Positions 9,886 through 19,177 of a DNA stretch of 64,000 nucleotides are shown piece by piece. The first letter of the stretch is position 1, and each line of letters begins with the position of its first letter. The stretch is from the NCBI RefSeq assembly GCF_000312045.1, contig NZ_HE978634.1, forward strand, positions 2,494,589 to 2,558,588, in the 5' to 3' direction. The stretch comes from Noviherbaspirillum massiliense JC206 (GTDB lineage Bacteria; Pseudomonadota; Gammaproteobacteria; Burkholderiales; Burkholderiaceae_D). A program made the position numbers and the translations under genes. The notes beneath the pieces were generated by a model. It was given only the letters and a program-made list of their open reading frames with translations, was not told where the DNA came from and did not search any database.

Positions 9886-10308
9886 ATGCTCTGGGCCAAA
9901 TCGCTCCATATCGTATTCGTCGCCTCCTGGTTTGCCGGCCTCTTTTACCTGCCGCGAATTTTCGTGAACCTGGCGATGGAAAAGGATGAGGCCGCCACGG
10001 CGCGCCTGCTGCTGATGGCGCGCAAGCTGTATCGCTTCATGACCATGCTGGCCATACCCGCGCTGATCTTCGGGCTCTGGCTGTGGCTGGGCTACGGCAT
10101 TGGCAAAGGTCCCGGCAATGGATGGCTGCATGCGAAGCTCGCCGTGGTCGTGCTGCTGATCGGCTATCACCATGCCTGCGGCAGCCTGCTGCGCAAATTC
10201 GAAAGCGGCAGCAACCGGCACAGCCACCGCTGGTACCGCTGGTTCAATGAATTTCCCGTACTCGCCCTGCTGGCCGCCGTCGTGCTGGTGGTCGTCAAAC
10301 CTTTCTGA
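9886..10308 (+). CDS. hemJ: HemJ-like membrane protein (CopD family)
   Basis: Small integral membrane protein of the UPF0093/HemJ family; HemJ is the protoporphyrinogen IX oxidase of many Proteobacteria lacking HemG/HemY. The 140 residues hold four predicted membrane helices. Family marks are the N-terminal WAKSLHIVFVASWFAGLFYL with the conserved His8, the LHAKLAVVVLLIGYHH region (about 85-100), and the C-terminal RWFNEFPVLALLAAVVLVVV. The start at 9886 is the first ATG after the proA hairpin. No other haem genes are adjacent, so the enzymatic role is inferred from the family. Confidence 0.8.
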   Translation: MLWAKSLHIVFVASWFAGLFYLPRIFVNLAMEKDEAATARLLLMARKLYRFMTMLAIPALIFGLWLWLGYGIGKGPGNGWLHAKLAVVVLLIGYHHACGSLLRKFESGSNRHSHRWYRWFNEFPVLALLAAVVLVVVKPF

Positions 10309-10328
10309 TCCATTCCCGGGAGCCTCAC

Positions 10329-10931
10329 TTGGCCAAGACATGCACCTACTTCTTCACGCCGCAGTCGCCGTTCGCCTACCTGGGCCATGAGCGTTTCGTC
10401 GCGCTTGCGCGGAAATACGGCGTGCAGGTCGAGGTCAAGCCCTGCGACCTGGGCAAGATTCTGCCGATTTCGGGCGGACTGCCGCTTTCCAAGCGCGCGC
10501 CGCAACGCCAGACCTACCGGCTGGCTGAACTGAAGCGCTGGAGCGAATTCCTGAACATTCCACTGAACCCGCAGCCGAAATTCTTCCCGGTGCCCGGCGA
10601 TCCGGCGGCGAAGCTGATCATCGCCACTCGCCTCGCGCATGGCACCGATGCTGCGCTGAAAGTGACCGGCGGCGTCATGCGCGCCGTCTGGGCCGAAGAG
10701 CGGAATATCGGCGACCCCGATACCCTCGCCGCGATCGCACAGGAAGCCGGTTACGACGGCAAGGCCCTGCTGAAGTCATCGGAAACCGCCAGCGTGCAGG
10801 CGGAATACGACCGCTACACCGAGGAAGCAATCGCCGCCAATGTATTCGGCGCGCCCTGGTATGTGGTCGATGGCGAAGGATTCTGGGGCCAGGACCGGCT
10901 GGATTTCGTCGAGCGGGCGTTGGCGAAGTAA
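10329..10931 (+). CDS. DsbA-like thioredoxin-fold oxidoreductase (2-hydroxychromene-2-carboxylate isomerase family)
   Basis: The 200-residue protein fits the kappa-class GST/HCCA isomerase group: an N-terminal thioredoxin strand with FFTPQSPFAYLGHERFVALA, where the first catalytic position is Ser rather than a Cys-x-x-Cys pair, an all-helical insert, and a C-terminal FGAPWYVVDGEGFWGQDRLDFVERAL, which is diagnostic of the family. It has no signal peptide, so it is cytoplasmic and probably glutathione-dependent. Translation appears to start at a TTG with GGGAG upstream. No aromatic degradation genes are nearby, so the substrate is unknown. Confidence 0.82.
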   Translation: MAKTCTYFFTPQSPFAYLGHERFVALARKYGVQVEVKPCDLGKILPISGGLPLSKRAPQRQTYRLAELKRWSEFLNIPLNPQPKFFPVPGDPAAKLIIATRLAHGTDAALKVTGGVMRAVWAEERNIGDPDTLAAIAQEAGYDGKALLKSSETASVQAEYDRYTEEAIAANVFGAPWYVVDGEGFWGQDRLDFVERALAK

Positions 10932-10942
10932 TTTGTTTTTAG

Positions 10943-10970
10943 CGGGAGCGCCGTTCTGACGGCGCTCCCG
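10943..10970 (+). terminator. Hairpin terminator after the DsbA-like gene
   Basis: An 11-bp perfect stem (CGGGAGCGCCG / CGGCGCTCCCG) with a six-base loop lies 12 bp after the stop codon. The following TCATCGTGTT is only weakly T-rich, so termination may be partial. Confidence 0.6.
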
Positions 10971-11004
10971 TCATCGTGTTGTCACTACGGATAAAGGGTT
11001 CCCC

Positions 11005-12210
11005 ATGTCACATTCCTACTTTTGCCCCTGCCCGCGCGGTCTTGAAGCGGCGCTTGCCGAAGAGCTCGGCGAAATTGCGCAGCACGGCAAAACCCTGCAA
11101 GTTCACAACCAGGTCCCGGGCGGAGTCCACTGCTCCGGCACGCTGGCAGATGCCTACCGCATCAACCTGCATTCCCGCATCGCTTCGCGCGTCCTGCTGC
11201 GCATTGCCCAAGGTAGCTATGTCAATGAGAACGACATCTACGACCTCGCGCTGGCCCAGCCCTGGGAAGAATGGTTCGATGTCAACCACACCATCCGCGT
11301 CGATCTCACCGCGATCAAGTCGCCGCTGAAAAGCCTGGAATTCACCACGCTCAAGATCAAGGACGGCGTGTGCGACCGCTTCCGCGACCTGTATTCGAAG
11401 CGCCCTTCGGTCAACACCCGCACGCCGGACATGCGCATCTTCGGCTTCCTCGATGCGCGCAACTTTACGCTGTATCTCGATACTTCCGGCGAGGCGCTGT
11501 TCAAACGCGGCTGGCGCCAGGAAACCGGCGATGCGCCGCTGCGCGAAAACCTGGCAGCCGGCCTGCTGCGCGTCGCCGGCTGGAAGCCGGGCACCGTCCT
11601 GTTCGATCCGATGTGCGGCTCGGGCACCATCCTGATCGAAGCCGCGCAAATCCTTGCCGGCATCCCGCCGGGCGCGCGCCGTCGCTTCGCCTTCGAAAAA
11701 TTCCTCGCGTTCAAGCAGGATGAATGGCTGGCGATCAAGGGGAGCTTCAAGCCCAATCCCCTGCCAACCGAGCCGAGCATTTTCGGCAGCGACATTTCGG
11801 GCGACATGATCGCCATGACGCGCAACAATCTGCTCAATGCCGGCATCCAGTTCGAGGTGCCACTGAAACAGATCGAAGCGCAGGAAGTGAAGCCGCCGAC
11901 CGACGCTCCGGGCATCATGCTCACCAATCCGCCCTATGGCGAACGAATCGGCGTGCGCGGCGACCGCAGCCAGCCCGCGGATGAAATGGCCACTGCCTTC
12001 TACAGCGCCTTCGGCACTACCCTGAAGCAGCGCTTCGCCGGTTGGAAAGTGTTCCTGTTCACCGCCGACCTCAGCCTGCCCAAGCTTGTGCGATTGAAGG
12101 AATCGCGCAAGACGCCCTTCTTCAATGGCGCGCTGGAATGCCGGCTGTTCCGCTTCGATATGGTGGCGGGATTCAACCGGCGCGAGGAAGCCAGGCCGAA
12201 GCAGGTTTAA
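11005..12210 (+). CDS. THUMP-domain class I SAM-dependent RNA methyltransferase (RlmL/YpsC-like)
   Basis: Predicted N2-guanine methyltransferase acting on 23S rRNA, by analogy with the N-terminal half of E. coli RlmKL. Residues 1-160 resemble the THUMP RNA-binding region. The C-terminal Rossmann domain has the SAM loop DPMCGSGT (201-208) and the catalytic NPPY (308-311, in LTNPPYGERIG), which is typical of base amino-group methylation. At 401 residues it lacks the second RlmK methyltransferase half. An AAAGG-type ribosome site precedes the ATG. The exact target base is inferred, not shown. Confidence 0.88.
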   Translation: MSHSYFCPCPRGLEAALAEELGEIAQHGKTLQVHNQVPGGVHCSGTLADAYRINLHSRIASRVLLRIAQGSYVNENDIYDLALAQPWEEWFDVNHTIRVDLTAIKSPLKSLEFTTLKIKDGVCDRFRDLYSKRPSVNTRTPDMRIFGFLDARNFTLYLDTSGEALFKRGWRQETGDAPLRENLAAGLLRVAGWKPGTVLFDPMCGSGTILIEAAQILAGIPPGARRRFAFEKFLAFKQDEWLAIKGSFKPNPLPTEPSIFGSDISGDMIAMTRNNLLNAGIQFEVPLKQIEAQEVKPPTDAPGIMLTNPPYGERIGVRGDRSQPADEMATAFYSAFGTTLKQRFAGWKVFLFTADLSLPKLVRLKESRKTPFFNGALECRLFRFDMVAGFNRREEARPKQV

Positions 12211-12247
12211 AGCGGATTTACCGGAATTGCGGGAAAGAGGATGCGGG

Positions 12248-12784
12248 CTATTTGACGCGCCGCTTTTCCAGCTTGCGCGCAAGCGTGCGGCGATGCATCC
12301 CGAGGCGGCGCGCCGTTTCCGAAATATTGAAGCCCGTCTCCCTCAGCACTTCATGGATGCGCTCCCATTCGAGCGTCTTGATCGAGGTCGCGCGGTTGGT
12401 AAGTTCGATATCGGTATTTCCGGCGACATGGCCGAAGGCTGCCTCGATGTCATCGGTGTTGGAAGGCTTGGCCAGATACTGGCAGGCGCCCAGCTTGATC
12501 GCCTCGACCGCCGTATTGATGCTGGCGAAGCCGGTAAGAACTACGATCAGCATGTCCGGGGCATGCTGGTGCAGCATTTGCACACAAGCCAGGCCGGACG
12601 TGTTGTCGCTGAGCTTGAGGTCGACCACAGCATGGGTCGGCGCATGCTCCGTAAGTAACGCGGCCACCTCGTCGATATTCTCCGCCAGCAGCACCTCATA
12701 GCCGCGTCGCTCGAATGAGCGGCCGAGCGTGCGGGCGAAAGCCGCATCGTCTTCGACGATCAGCAGCAGGCGGTCAGAGCCCAT
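12248..12784 (-). CDS. regA: RegA/PrrA/RoxR-type response regulator
   Basis: DNA-binding half of a redox-responsive two-component system. Receiver domain (1-120): acidic pocket E11-D12-D13, phospho-acceptor Asp55 (VVDLKLSD), Thr84 and Lys106 (LAKPSN). A short linker leads to a Fis-type helix-turn-helix (about 144-175, NISETARRLGMHRRTLARKL), the very conserved RegA recognition helix. There is no sigma-54 domain, as expected for RegA. The start overlaps the end of the kinase gene by 11 bp, implying translational coupling. In other bacteria RegA controls oxidases, carbon fixation and nitrogen genes; here the nearest target candidates are cyoABCD. Confidence 0.9.
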   Translation of the reverse strand: MGSDRLLLIVEDDAAFARTLGRSFERRGYEVLLAENIDEVAALLTEHAPTHAVVDLKLSDNTSGLACVQMLHQHAPDMLIVVLTGFASINTAVEAIKLGACQYLAKPSNTDDIEAAFGHVAGNTDIELTNRATSIKTLEWERIHEVLRETGFNISETARRLGMHRRTLARKLEKRRVK

Positions 12785-14123
12785 GTCCTTCTTCCCTTTC
12801 GAGCGCGATCGCTGACAGGGGCAGGGTAAGCTGGACAGCCGCCCCGCCCTCCGGGCGATTGCTCGCAGTTACGGTACCGCCGAGCTTGCGCGCGACATTC
12901 ACTACCAGGAACAATCCCAGTCCGGCCCCGGGACGCCTCTTGGTCGACTGATAGGGTTTGCCGAAATGCTCGAGCATCGACGGCAGGAAACCGGGGCCGG
13001 CGTCCGTCACCAGCAGTTTCAGCGAACCGTCCTCGCGGATCGCTTCGAGCTTCACCCATTGGGGCGAGGCTTCGAGCGCATTGTCGAGCACATTGAAAAT
13101 CATTTGCTTCAGGGCAGAGTCGAATGCGACCGGAAGATCGTCCTGAATCCGGTTCTCGTAGACGAATGAAGGAATCGGCCTGCTGGATCGCCATTCTTCG
13201 GCCAGATCATTCAGAAACGTGACGATCGTGGTCTTCACCGAAGATTCGCCGCGCGCTTCACCCGCCGACAGAAGAATACCGCTGACAATGGTCTTGCAGC
13301 GCTGCAGTTGTGCCTGCATCTCGGTGATTTCTTCCTGCAGCTCGGGATTCCTGCTGAATTCCGGCATGCGTCGCCAGTCACCCAGAATGACGGAAAGCGT
13401 CGCCAGCGGAGTGCCGAGTTCGTGCGCGGCACCCGAGGCCAGCAGGCCCATACGCACGATATGTTCTTCCTCGGCCGCGCGCTGCCGAAGGTAAGCGAGC
13501 TGGGCGTCGCCCGCGCGCAGGTTGCGGGTGATGCGGGTGATGAAGAAAACCAGCAAGGAAGCATTGAGCACGAAGCAAATCAGCAAGCCCTGCACATACA
13601 GGTCGGAAAAGCTGTGCCCTTGTTCGTGGGGCAATACCAGGGGCATGGAAAACTGCGACAGGACGGCCAGGCAGAGGGCCGTAATCAGGACTATCGTCCA
13701 TGTGGACCAAGGTTTGAGCAGAACGGCGCTGAGAATGACCTGCAGCAGGTACAGGAATGCGAATGGATTGGCCGCGCCACCGCTGAAATACAGCTGTGCC
13801 GTAAGGCTGCCCACATCGACCAGCAGCGCGGAAAACAGGCGCGTGTTGGAAACGGTGCTCTGCTCGTGCCAGCGCAGATGGCTGCTGATGTTGTAGGCGA
13901 TGAGGCATGCCAGCACGGCAAGCATTTGCGGCAGCGGCAGGCGGATGTCAAACACCAGGACGACGATGGCAATCGTCGTAACTTGCCCGAAGACGGCAAG
14001 CCAGCGCAGTTGGATCAACTGCAGCATGTTGTTGTGGCCGGCAGTGTTTTCAATCTTCTCGGTCGCGGGCCATTGCTCTTTGACGCCTTCCCGATTCGCG
14101 GCAGTTTCCATTTTGCTTGGCAT
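12774..14123 (-). CDS. regB: RegB/PrrB-type redox sensor histidine kinase
   Basis: Membrane sensor of quinone/redox state paired with RegA. Six hydrophobic helices cover about residues 35-200. The quinone-sensing signature GGxxNPF is present as GGAANPF (115-121). The H-box is GAAHELGTPLA, with His234 as phospho-acceptor. A cysteine at 276 in QRCKTIV lies 42 residues after the His, close to the place of the redox-active Cys265 of Rhodobacter RegB (His225). The ATPase part has N- and G-boxes (FNVLDNALEASP, TDAGPGFLP, GAGLGLFLV). Length of 449 is normal. It sits directly downstream of cyoABCD-SURF1 on the same strand. Confidence 0.92.
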   Translation of the reverse strand: MPSKMETAANREGVKEQWPATEKIENTAGHNNMLQLIQLRWLAVFGQVTTIAIVVLVFDIRLPLPQMLAVLACLIAYNISSHLRWHEQSTVSNTRLFSALLVDVGSLTAQLYFSGGAANPFAFLYLLQVILSAVLLKPWSTWTIVLITALCLAVLSQFSMPLVLPHEQGHSFSDLYVQGLLICFVLNASLLVFFITRITRNLRAGDAQLAYLRQRAAEEEHIVRMGLLASGAAHELGTPLATLSVILGDWRRMPEFSRNPELQEEITEMQAQLQRCKTIVSGILLSAGEARGESSVKTTIVTFLNDLAEEWRSSRPIPSFVYENRIQDDLPVAFDSALKQMIFNVLDNALEASPQWVKLEAIREDGSLKLLVTDAGPGFLPSMLEHFGKPYQSTKRRPGAGLGLFLVVNVARKLGGTVTASNRPEGGAAVQLTLPLSAIALEREEGHGL

Positions 14124-14165
14124 CGTTACTTTCCGGTTCGACAGGTTCAGTACCGGTGCACCGTG

Positions 14166-14990
14166 TCATTGCCGCAGCCTGCGCTCCTCGCGCGCGATCC
14201 AAAGGCCTGCACCGGCCACCATCAAGGCGAGAGCATACCAAGTAAGCGCATAGACCAAGTGACTGTTGTGAAAGGAGATGACGGTCAGGCCACTGATCGG
14301 ATAGTCGGGTGCGCCTCCCGACTTGCCGGCCGCAGGCGCCTTGGCATCTGCATCGACGAAGTACGGCGCGACGCGGGACAGGCCACGGGCCGCCGCAATC
14401 GCCTGGACATCGCGGGAATACCACCGGTTGGCAGCAGGGTCATTGTGGTGGAGAAAGGCGCCGCCGGGCTCGCTCATGCGCACCAGCCCGGTCACGACGG
14501 ACTCGGACTGTCCGGGGCCTCGCAGATTGCCGGTTGCGCTGCCGGGGTCATCGCGGACTTGATCGGACGCACCGGAAGGAACGAAGCCACGGTTGACCAG
14601 CACGATGCTGTCATCGGCCATGCGAAGCGGCGTCAGCAGCCAGTAGCCGCCGCCATATTCGGTGGAGGCCTGAACCCGGGTCGTGAGTGGATAAAGGAAG
14701 GTGCCGGCTACCCGTACGTGGCGGTATTCGTCGGCTTGGGCATTGATTCGCGACCAGTCGGCGGGACCCGGAGCGGGCACGGGCGCGGCATGCACCCGCT
14801 GGTTGACGCGTTCAATGAGTGCGAGTTTCCATTGGAGACGATAGAGCTGCCAGGTGCCAAGAGCGACAAAACCCGCAAACGCCAGCGCCAGGCAGACCGC
14901 CAGCGCGACCAGCCTGGACAAGGAGCGCGCGCGCGGCTCGGCTTCCTGCATGGAGGTCGAACCGCTGTGCTGCTCCTGCCGGTCCGTCAT
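14166..14990 (-). CDS. SURF1-family oxidase assembly protein
   Basis: Inner-membrane factor that helps insert haem into terminal oxidases. The architecture is classic: N-terminal helix (about 25-45) ending in the motif GTWQLYRLQWK, a large periplasmic domain with YWLLTPLRM and VLVNRGFVP, and a C-terminal helix (about 245-265) after NSHLVYALTWYALAL. The start at 14990 is fixed by a 4-bp ATGA overlap with the cyoD stop, so the gene belongs to the cyo operon. SURF1 is best known for haem a-containing oxidases, so its coupling to a bo3-type set is notable; it might also serve the caa3 set at 29-34 kb. Confidence 0.9.
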   Translation of the reverse strand: MTDRQEQHSGSTSMQEAEPRARSLSRLVALAVCLALAFAGFVALGTWQLYRLQWKLALIERVNQRVHAAPVPAPGPADWSRINAQADEYRHVRVAGTFLYPLTTRVQASTEYGGGYWLLTPLRMADDSIVLVNRGFVPSGASDQVRDDPGSATGNLRGPGQSESVVTGLVRMSEPGGAFLHHNDPAANRWYSRDVQAIAAARGLSRVAPYFVDADAKAPAAGKSGGAPDYPISGLTVISFHNSHLVYALTWYALALMVAGAGLWIAREERRLRQ

Positions 14991-15397
14991 TGCATGTTGT
15001 GCATCTGGTGCATGGTTTCGGGCATCATGCCCGGCATCATGTTGTGATTGAGATGGTACATGACCCATAAGGAGCCACTCAGTACGATAACCACCAGCAC
15101 GACTGTAAAGATGAGGGCAAGCATGTTCCAGCCGCCTTCGGATTTCGTGTTCATATGCAGGAAATAGACCATGTGAACAACGATTTGCACGGCGGCAAAG
15201 CCAAGAATGACCATTGCCGTGGTGCTGGACTTGTCGAACACCTTGCCCATCACCAGCCAGAACGGAATGGCGGTCAGGATTACCGACAGGATGAAACCGA
15301 TGACATAGCTTTTCAGGCTGCCATGGTCGGCATGATCCTCGTGCTCATGATGGCCGTGATCGGCGCTATGGTTCGAATGGGTGTGATGTTCGCTCAT
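14987..15397 (-). CDS. cyoD: Cytochrome o ubiquinol oxidase subunit IV
   Basis: Small assembly and stability subunit of the bo3 oxidase. The 136-residue protein has a His-rich N-terminus ([18 protein letters not shown]), then three membrane helices including SYVIGFILSVILTAIPFWLV, VQIVVHMVYFLHM and ALIFTVVLVVIVLSGSLWVMYHL, as in CyoD. The C-terminus is Met/His-rich (NHNMMPGMMPETMHQ), which could bind copper but is not a conserved element. It overlaps cyoC upstream by an ATGA and SURF1 downstream by another ATGA. Confidence 0.93.
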   Translation of the reverse strand: MSEHHTHSNHSADHGHHEHEDHADHGSLKSYVIGFILSVILTAIPFWLVMGKVFDKSSTTAMVILGFAAVQIVVHMVYFLHMNTKSEGGWNMLALIFTVVLVVIVLSGSLWVMYHLNHNMMPGMMPETMHQMHNMQ

Positions 15398-16029
15398 GGC
15401 AAGACTCCCATCAGATAAACAAAGGTGAAGACGCCGATCCAGATGACGTCCAGGAAGTGCCAGAACATGGAAAGGCACATCAGGCGACGGCGGTTTTCGG
15501 GAATCAATCCGTGCCGCTTGAGCTGGAACATCAGCGTGACCAGCCAGATGATGCCGAAGCTCACGTGCAGGCCGTGCGTGCCGACCAGGGCAAAGAAGGA
15601 TGTCATGAAGGCGCTGCGCTGCGGGCCGGCACCTTCATGGATCAGGTGCATGAACTCGGTCAATTCGAGGGCGATGAAGCCCGCGCCGAGCAGGCCGGTG
15701 ATGCCCAGCCACAGCAAGGTAGTGCCGAGCTTCTTGCGCTGCGACTCCAGCATCGCAAAGCCGTAGGTGATCGACGACAGCAGCAGCAGCGCCGTGTTGA
15801 CTGCCACCAGCGGCAGGTCGAACAGTTCGGCGCCCGAGGGGCCGCCTGCGTAGTTGCGTCCCAGGACCGCATAGGCGGCGAACAGGCATGCAAATACCAG
15901 GCAGTCGCTCATCAGGTAGAGCCAGAAACCGAGCAGGGTACTGTTTTCCGGATGGTGCTCGCGCACGTAGTAGCGCTCGCTCGATGCAGCGCTCAGTGCG
16001 TTAACAGAGGTTGCAGTGATGTCAGACAT
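15394..16029 (-). CDS. cyoC: Cytochrome o ubiquinol oxidase subunit III
   Basis: Haem-copper oxidase subunit III, five membrane helices, 211 residues. It contains [24 protein letters not shown], the [20 protein letters not shown] loop and [19 protein letters not shown], all characteristic of CyoC. The start at 16029 ([12 protein letters not shown]) is chosen because it gives the usual short cytoplasmic tail; the gene overlaps the end of cyoB by 8 bp. Confidence 0.94.
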   Translation of the reverse strand: MSDITATSVNALSAASSERYYVREHHPENSTLLGFWLYLMSDCLVFACLFAAYAVLGRNYAGGPSGAELFDLPLVAVNTALLLLSSITYGFAMLESQRKKLGTTLLWLGITGLLGAGFIALELTEFMHLIHEGAGPQRSAFMTSFFALVGTHGLHVSFGIIWLVTLMFQLKRHGLIPENRRRLMCLSMFWHFLDVIWIGVFTFVYLMGVLP

Positions 16030-18025
16030 AGCTTTCCAGTAATCGGGTGCGATCCTTCTCGGTTCGGACAACTTGCTCGGCCGGGATGTAATAGTCGCGT
16101 TTGTAATTAAAGGTGTGGATGACGACGGCGGCCATCATCGCAGCAAAGCCGAGGCCGGCCACCAGCCACATCTGCCAGATCAGGGCGAATCCGACGACCG
16201 CGCTCAGTGCGGCGATCACGAATCCGGCAGCCGTATTCTTCGGCATGTGGATCGGAACGAAGCCCTGCAGCGGCCGGCTGTAGCCGTTCTTCTTCATGTC
16301 GGTCCAGGCGTCGTTGTCATAGACGCGCGGCGTGAACGCGAAGTTGTAGTCCGGCGGCGGCGAGGACGTCGACCATTCCAGCGTACGGCCGTCCCACGGA
16401 TCGCCGGTCACGTCGCGCAGTTCGTTGCGGCGCTTGAAGCTGACATAGAACTGGATCAGCATCGAGGCAATACCCAGCGCGATCAGTACCGCGCCGAACG
16501 CAGCGATCTGGAACCAGATCTGCAGCGAAGTATCCTCGAAGTGGCTCATGCGGCGCGTCACGCCCATCAGGCCCAGCACATACAACGGCATGAAGGCGAG
16601 ATAGAAGCCGATGACCCAGAACCAGAACGAGCACTTGCCCCAGAAGACGTCGAGCTTGTAACCGAAGGCTTTCGGGAACCAGTAGTTGATCGCGGCAAAC
16701 ACGCCGAACACCACGCCGCCGATGATCACGTTATGGAAGTGCGCGATCAGGAACAGGCTGTTGTGCAGCACGAAGTCAGCCGGCGGTACCGCCAGCAGCA
16801 CTCCCGTCATGCCGCCGATCACGAAGGTGATCATGAAGGCAACGGTCCACATCATCGGCAGCTCGAAGCGGATACGGCCGCGATACATGGTGAACAGCCA
16901 GTTGAAGATCTTGGCGCCGGTCGGAATCGAGATGATCATCGTCGTGATGCCAAAGAACGAGTTCACGCTCGCGCCGGACCCCATCGTAAAGAAGTGGTGC
17001 AGCCAGACCAGGTAGGACAGGACCATGATCACCGCGGTCGCGTACACCATCGAGGTGTAGCCGAACAGGCGCTTGCCGCAGAAGGTCGCAACCACTTCGG
17101 AGAAGACGCCGAACACCGGCAGGATCAGGATGTACACCTCAGGGTGGCCCCAGATCCAGATCAGGTTCACGTACAGCATCGGGTTGCCGCCCAGGTCGTT
17201 GGTGAAGAAGTTCGAGCCGAAGACGCGGTCCATGGACAGCATCGCCAGCACGGCGGTCAGCACCGGGAAGGTCACGACGATCAGGATGTTGGTGCACAGG
17301 GCGGTCCAGGTGAACACCGGCATCTTCATCAGGCTCATGCCGGGTGCACGCATCTTGACGATGGTCGCAATCAGGTTCACCCCGGACAGCAAGGTTCCCA
17401 CCCCGGCAATCTGCAAGGACCAGATGTAGTAATCGACCCCCACATCCGGACTGAGCTGCAATCCCGACAAGGGCGCGTAGGCGAGCCAGCCGGTACGCGC
17501 ATATTCGCCGACGAACAGCGAGACCATCGTCAGCGCCGCGCCACAGGCGGTCATCCAGAAGCTGAAATTGTTCAGGAACGGGAAAGACACGTCGCGCGCG
17601 CCGATCTGCAGCGGCACGACATAGTTCATCAGGCCGGTCACGAACGGCATCGCGACGAAGAAGATCATGATCACGCCGTGTGCCGTGAAGATCTGGTCGT
17701 AGTGGTGCGGCGGCAGGTAGCCGGTGGCGTCGCCAAAGGCAACCGCCTGCTGGGCACGCATCATGAGCGCGTCGGCAAAGCCGCGCAGCAGCATCACCAG
17801 GCCCAGTATCATGTACATGATGCCGATTTTTTTGTGGTCGATGCTGGTGATCCAGTCACGCCACAGGGGGCCCCAGAGGCGGAAACGCGTCAGCGCGGCG
17901 AGGACCACCACGCCGCCGATCGCCACCATGGCAAAAGTCGCAATCAGGATGGGCTCATGATATGGAATGGCATCCCAGCCCAGCCGGCCGAAGATGAGCT
18001 TCGTCAGGTTAATTTGGTCTAGCAT
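16022..18025 (-). CDS. cyoB: Cytochrome o ubiquinol oxidase subunit I
   Basis: Catalytic subunit that oxidises ubiquinol, reduces O2 to water and pumps protons. The 667-residue length matches E. coli CyoB. Metal ligands are all visible: [10 protein letters not shown] for low-spin haem b, [15 protein letters not shown] with the Cu-B His and the cross-linked Tyr, WLHHFFTMG for the His pair, and [10 protein letters not shown] for haem o and b. The N- and C-terminal extra helices of the CyoB subfamily are present. It lies 2 bp after cyoA in the minus-strand operon. Confidence 0.97.
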   Translation of the reverse strand: MLDQINLTKLIFGRLGWDAIPYHEPILIATFAMVAIGGVVVLAALTRFRLWGPLWRDWITSIDHKKIGIMYMILGLVMLLRGFADALMMRAQQAVAFGDATGYLPPHHYDQIFTAHGVIMIFFVAMPFVTGLMNYVVPLQIGARDVSFPFLNNFSFWMTACGAALTMVSLFVGEYARTGWLAYAPLSGLQLSPDVGVDYYIWSLQIAGVGTLLSGVNLIATIVKMRAPGMSLMKMPVFTWTALCTNILIVVTFPVLTAVLAMLSMDRVFGSNFFTNDLGGNPMLYVNLIWIWGHPEVYILILPVFGVFSEVVATFCGKRLFGYTSMVYATAVIMVLSYLVWLHHFFTMGSGASVNSFFGITTMIISIPTGAKIFNWLFTMYRGRIRFELPMMWTVAFMITFVIGGMTGVLLAVPPADFVLHNSLFLIAHFHNVIIGGVVFGVFAAINYWFPKAFGYKLDVFWGKCSFWFWVIGFYLAFMPLYVLGLMGVTRRMSHFEDTSLQIWFQIAAFGAVLIALGIASMLIQFYVSFKRRNELRDVTGDPWDGRTLEWSTSSPPPDYNFAFTPRVYDNDAWTDMKKNGYSRPLQGFVPIHMPKNTAAGFVIAALSAVVGFALIWQMWLVAGLGFAAMMAAVVIHTFNYKRDYYIPAEQVVRTEKDRTRLLESYV

Positions 18026-18027
18026 CG

Positions 18028-19041
18028 TTACTCCTGATGAATGTGGGAGTGCGAGGGGGAGGCTTCGGCGCTGCTTTGCGCAACAGGGCGCACCGGCTTC
18101 TCTTCCTCCGTGGCTTTACGCGCGGCATCGGCCTTGATGCGCTCACTGTCGGCAGCCATCATGTCGCTCATGCATACCGTTCCGGGCGCCACGCAGCGGT
18201 TGACGATGGCGTCGTACAGATGCGGCGTCACCTTTCCGAAATGCCGCACCGGCTCGCGTTCACTGGGCTTTTCCAATTGCAGGTAGTCGTCACGCTCGAG
18301 CGCGCCGCCTCCCGCCTTGGTTTTTTGCACCCAGCCTTCAAAGTCCGCAGCGCTCACGCCGTGGTACTTGAAGCGCATGTGGGAGAATCCCGCGCCGCTG
18401 TAGTTGGCCGAAAAGCCTTCGTAGACACCGGGCTTGTTCATGACGGCGTTCAGCGTGGTATCCATACCCGGCATGGCGTAGATCTGCCCGGCAAGCGCAG
18501 GAATGTAGAAAGAGTTCATCGCATTGGATGCGGTAATCTTGAATCGAACAGGCACATCCACCGGCGTGACGAGTTCATTGACCGTCGCAATACCCTGTTC
18601 CGGATAAATGAACAGCCATTTCCAGTCGAGGGCGACGACCTGGACAACCAGCGGCTCGGTGCCGGCAGGAATTTCGCGCTTGGCATCAAGACGTTGCAGG
18701 GGCCGGTACGGGTCCAGCTGGTGAGTGCTGATCCAGGTCAGCAAGCCCAGGGCGATGATGATCAACAGCGGAGCGCCCCAGATCACCAGTTCGAGCTTGG
18801 TCGAATGGTCCCAGTCGGGATCGTATTTGGCAGAGGTATTGCTTTTCCTGTAGCGCCATGCAAAGAGGATGGTCAGGGCGATCACGGGAACGATGATCAG
18901 GAGCATCAACAGCGTGGAAATAACAATGAGATGCCCCTGCTGGGCGGCAATGTCGCCAGAGGGATTCATTACCACCGTATCACAACCGGCAAGCAAGATG
19001 ACTGGCAACAACAGCCCGCTACGAATTATCAAGGAAATCAT
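18028..19041 (-). CDS. cyoA: Cytochrome o ubiquinol oxidase subunit II
   Basis: Quinol oxidase subunit II, a lipoprotein: the signal peptide ends in LLAGC. Two membrane helices follow (about 40-65 and 85-105), then a cupredoxin domain with [21 protein letters not shown] and the [10 protein letters not shown] region. The Cu-A cysteines of cytochrome c oxidases are absent, as expected for a quinol-oxidising enzyme. It is the first gene of cyoABCD-SURF1-regBA; the 136 bp upstream separate it from a divergent MFS gene and must hold its promoter. Confidence 0.96.
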   Translation of the reverse strand: MISLIIRSGLLLPVILLAGCDTVVMNPSGDIAAQQGHLIVISTLLMLLIIVPVIALTILFAWRYRKSNTSAKYDPDWDHSTKLELVIWGAPLLIIIALGLLTWISTHQLDPYRPLQRLDAKREIPAGTEPLVVQVVALDWKWLFIYPEQGIATVNELVTPVDVPVRFKITASNAMNSFYIPALAGQIYAMPGMDTTLNAVMNKPGVYEGFSANYSGAGFSHMRFKYHGVSAADFEGWVQKTKAGGGALERDDYLQLEKPSEREPVRHFGKVTPHLYDAIVNRCVAPGTVCMSDMMAADSERIKADAARKATEEEKPVRPVAQSSAEASPSHSHIHQE

Positions 19042-19177
19042 GCGGTAGAGTTACAGAGATTGGCGAACATGGTACTGTACTGCTAACGACGCGCATTTCC
19101 GATTGGACATTTTGTCCCACCCTGGAACAAGGCCGGAACAGGTCAGACGCGTCGGGCAAAATGACTGAGGAGACGAC

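Noticed and set aside
13308..15047. 579-codon plus-strand open frame opposite regB and SURF1
   Set aside because: Both minus-strand genes are strongly supported by motifs; the opposing frame is Gln/Arg/His-rich noise.
16073..18022. 649-codon plus-strand open frame opposite cyoB
   Set aside because: Antisense artefact: charged, His-rich composition and no family resemblance, while cyoB on the other strand is unmistakable.
19042..19177. RegA binding site in the cyoA/MFS gap
   Set aside because: GGACA-TTT-TGTCC and GACGCGTC are short palindromes there, but neither matches a RegA-type site well enough to claim.
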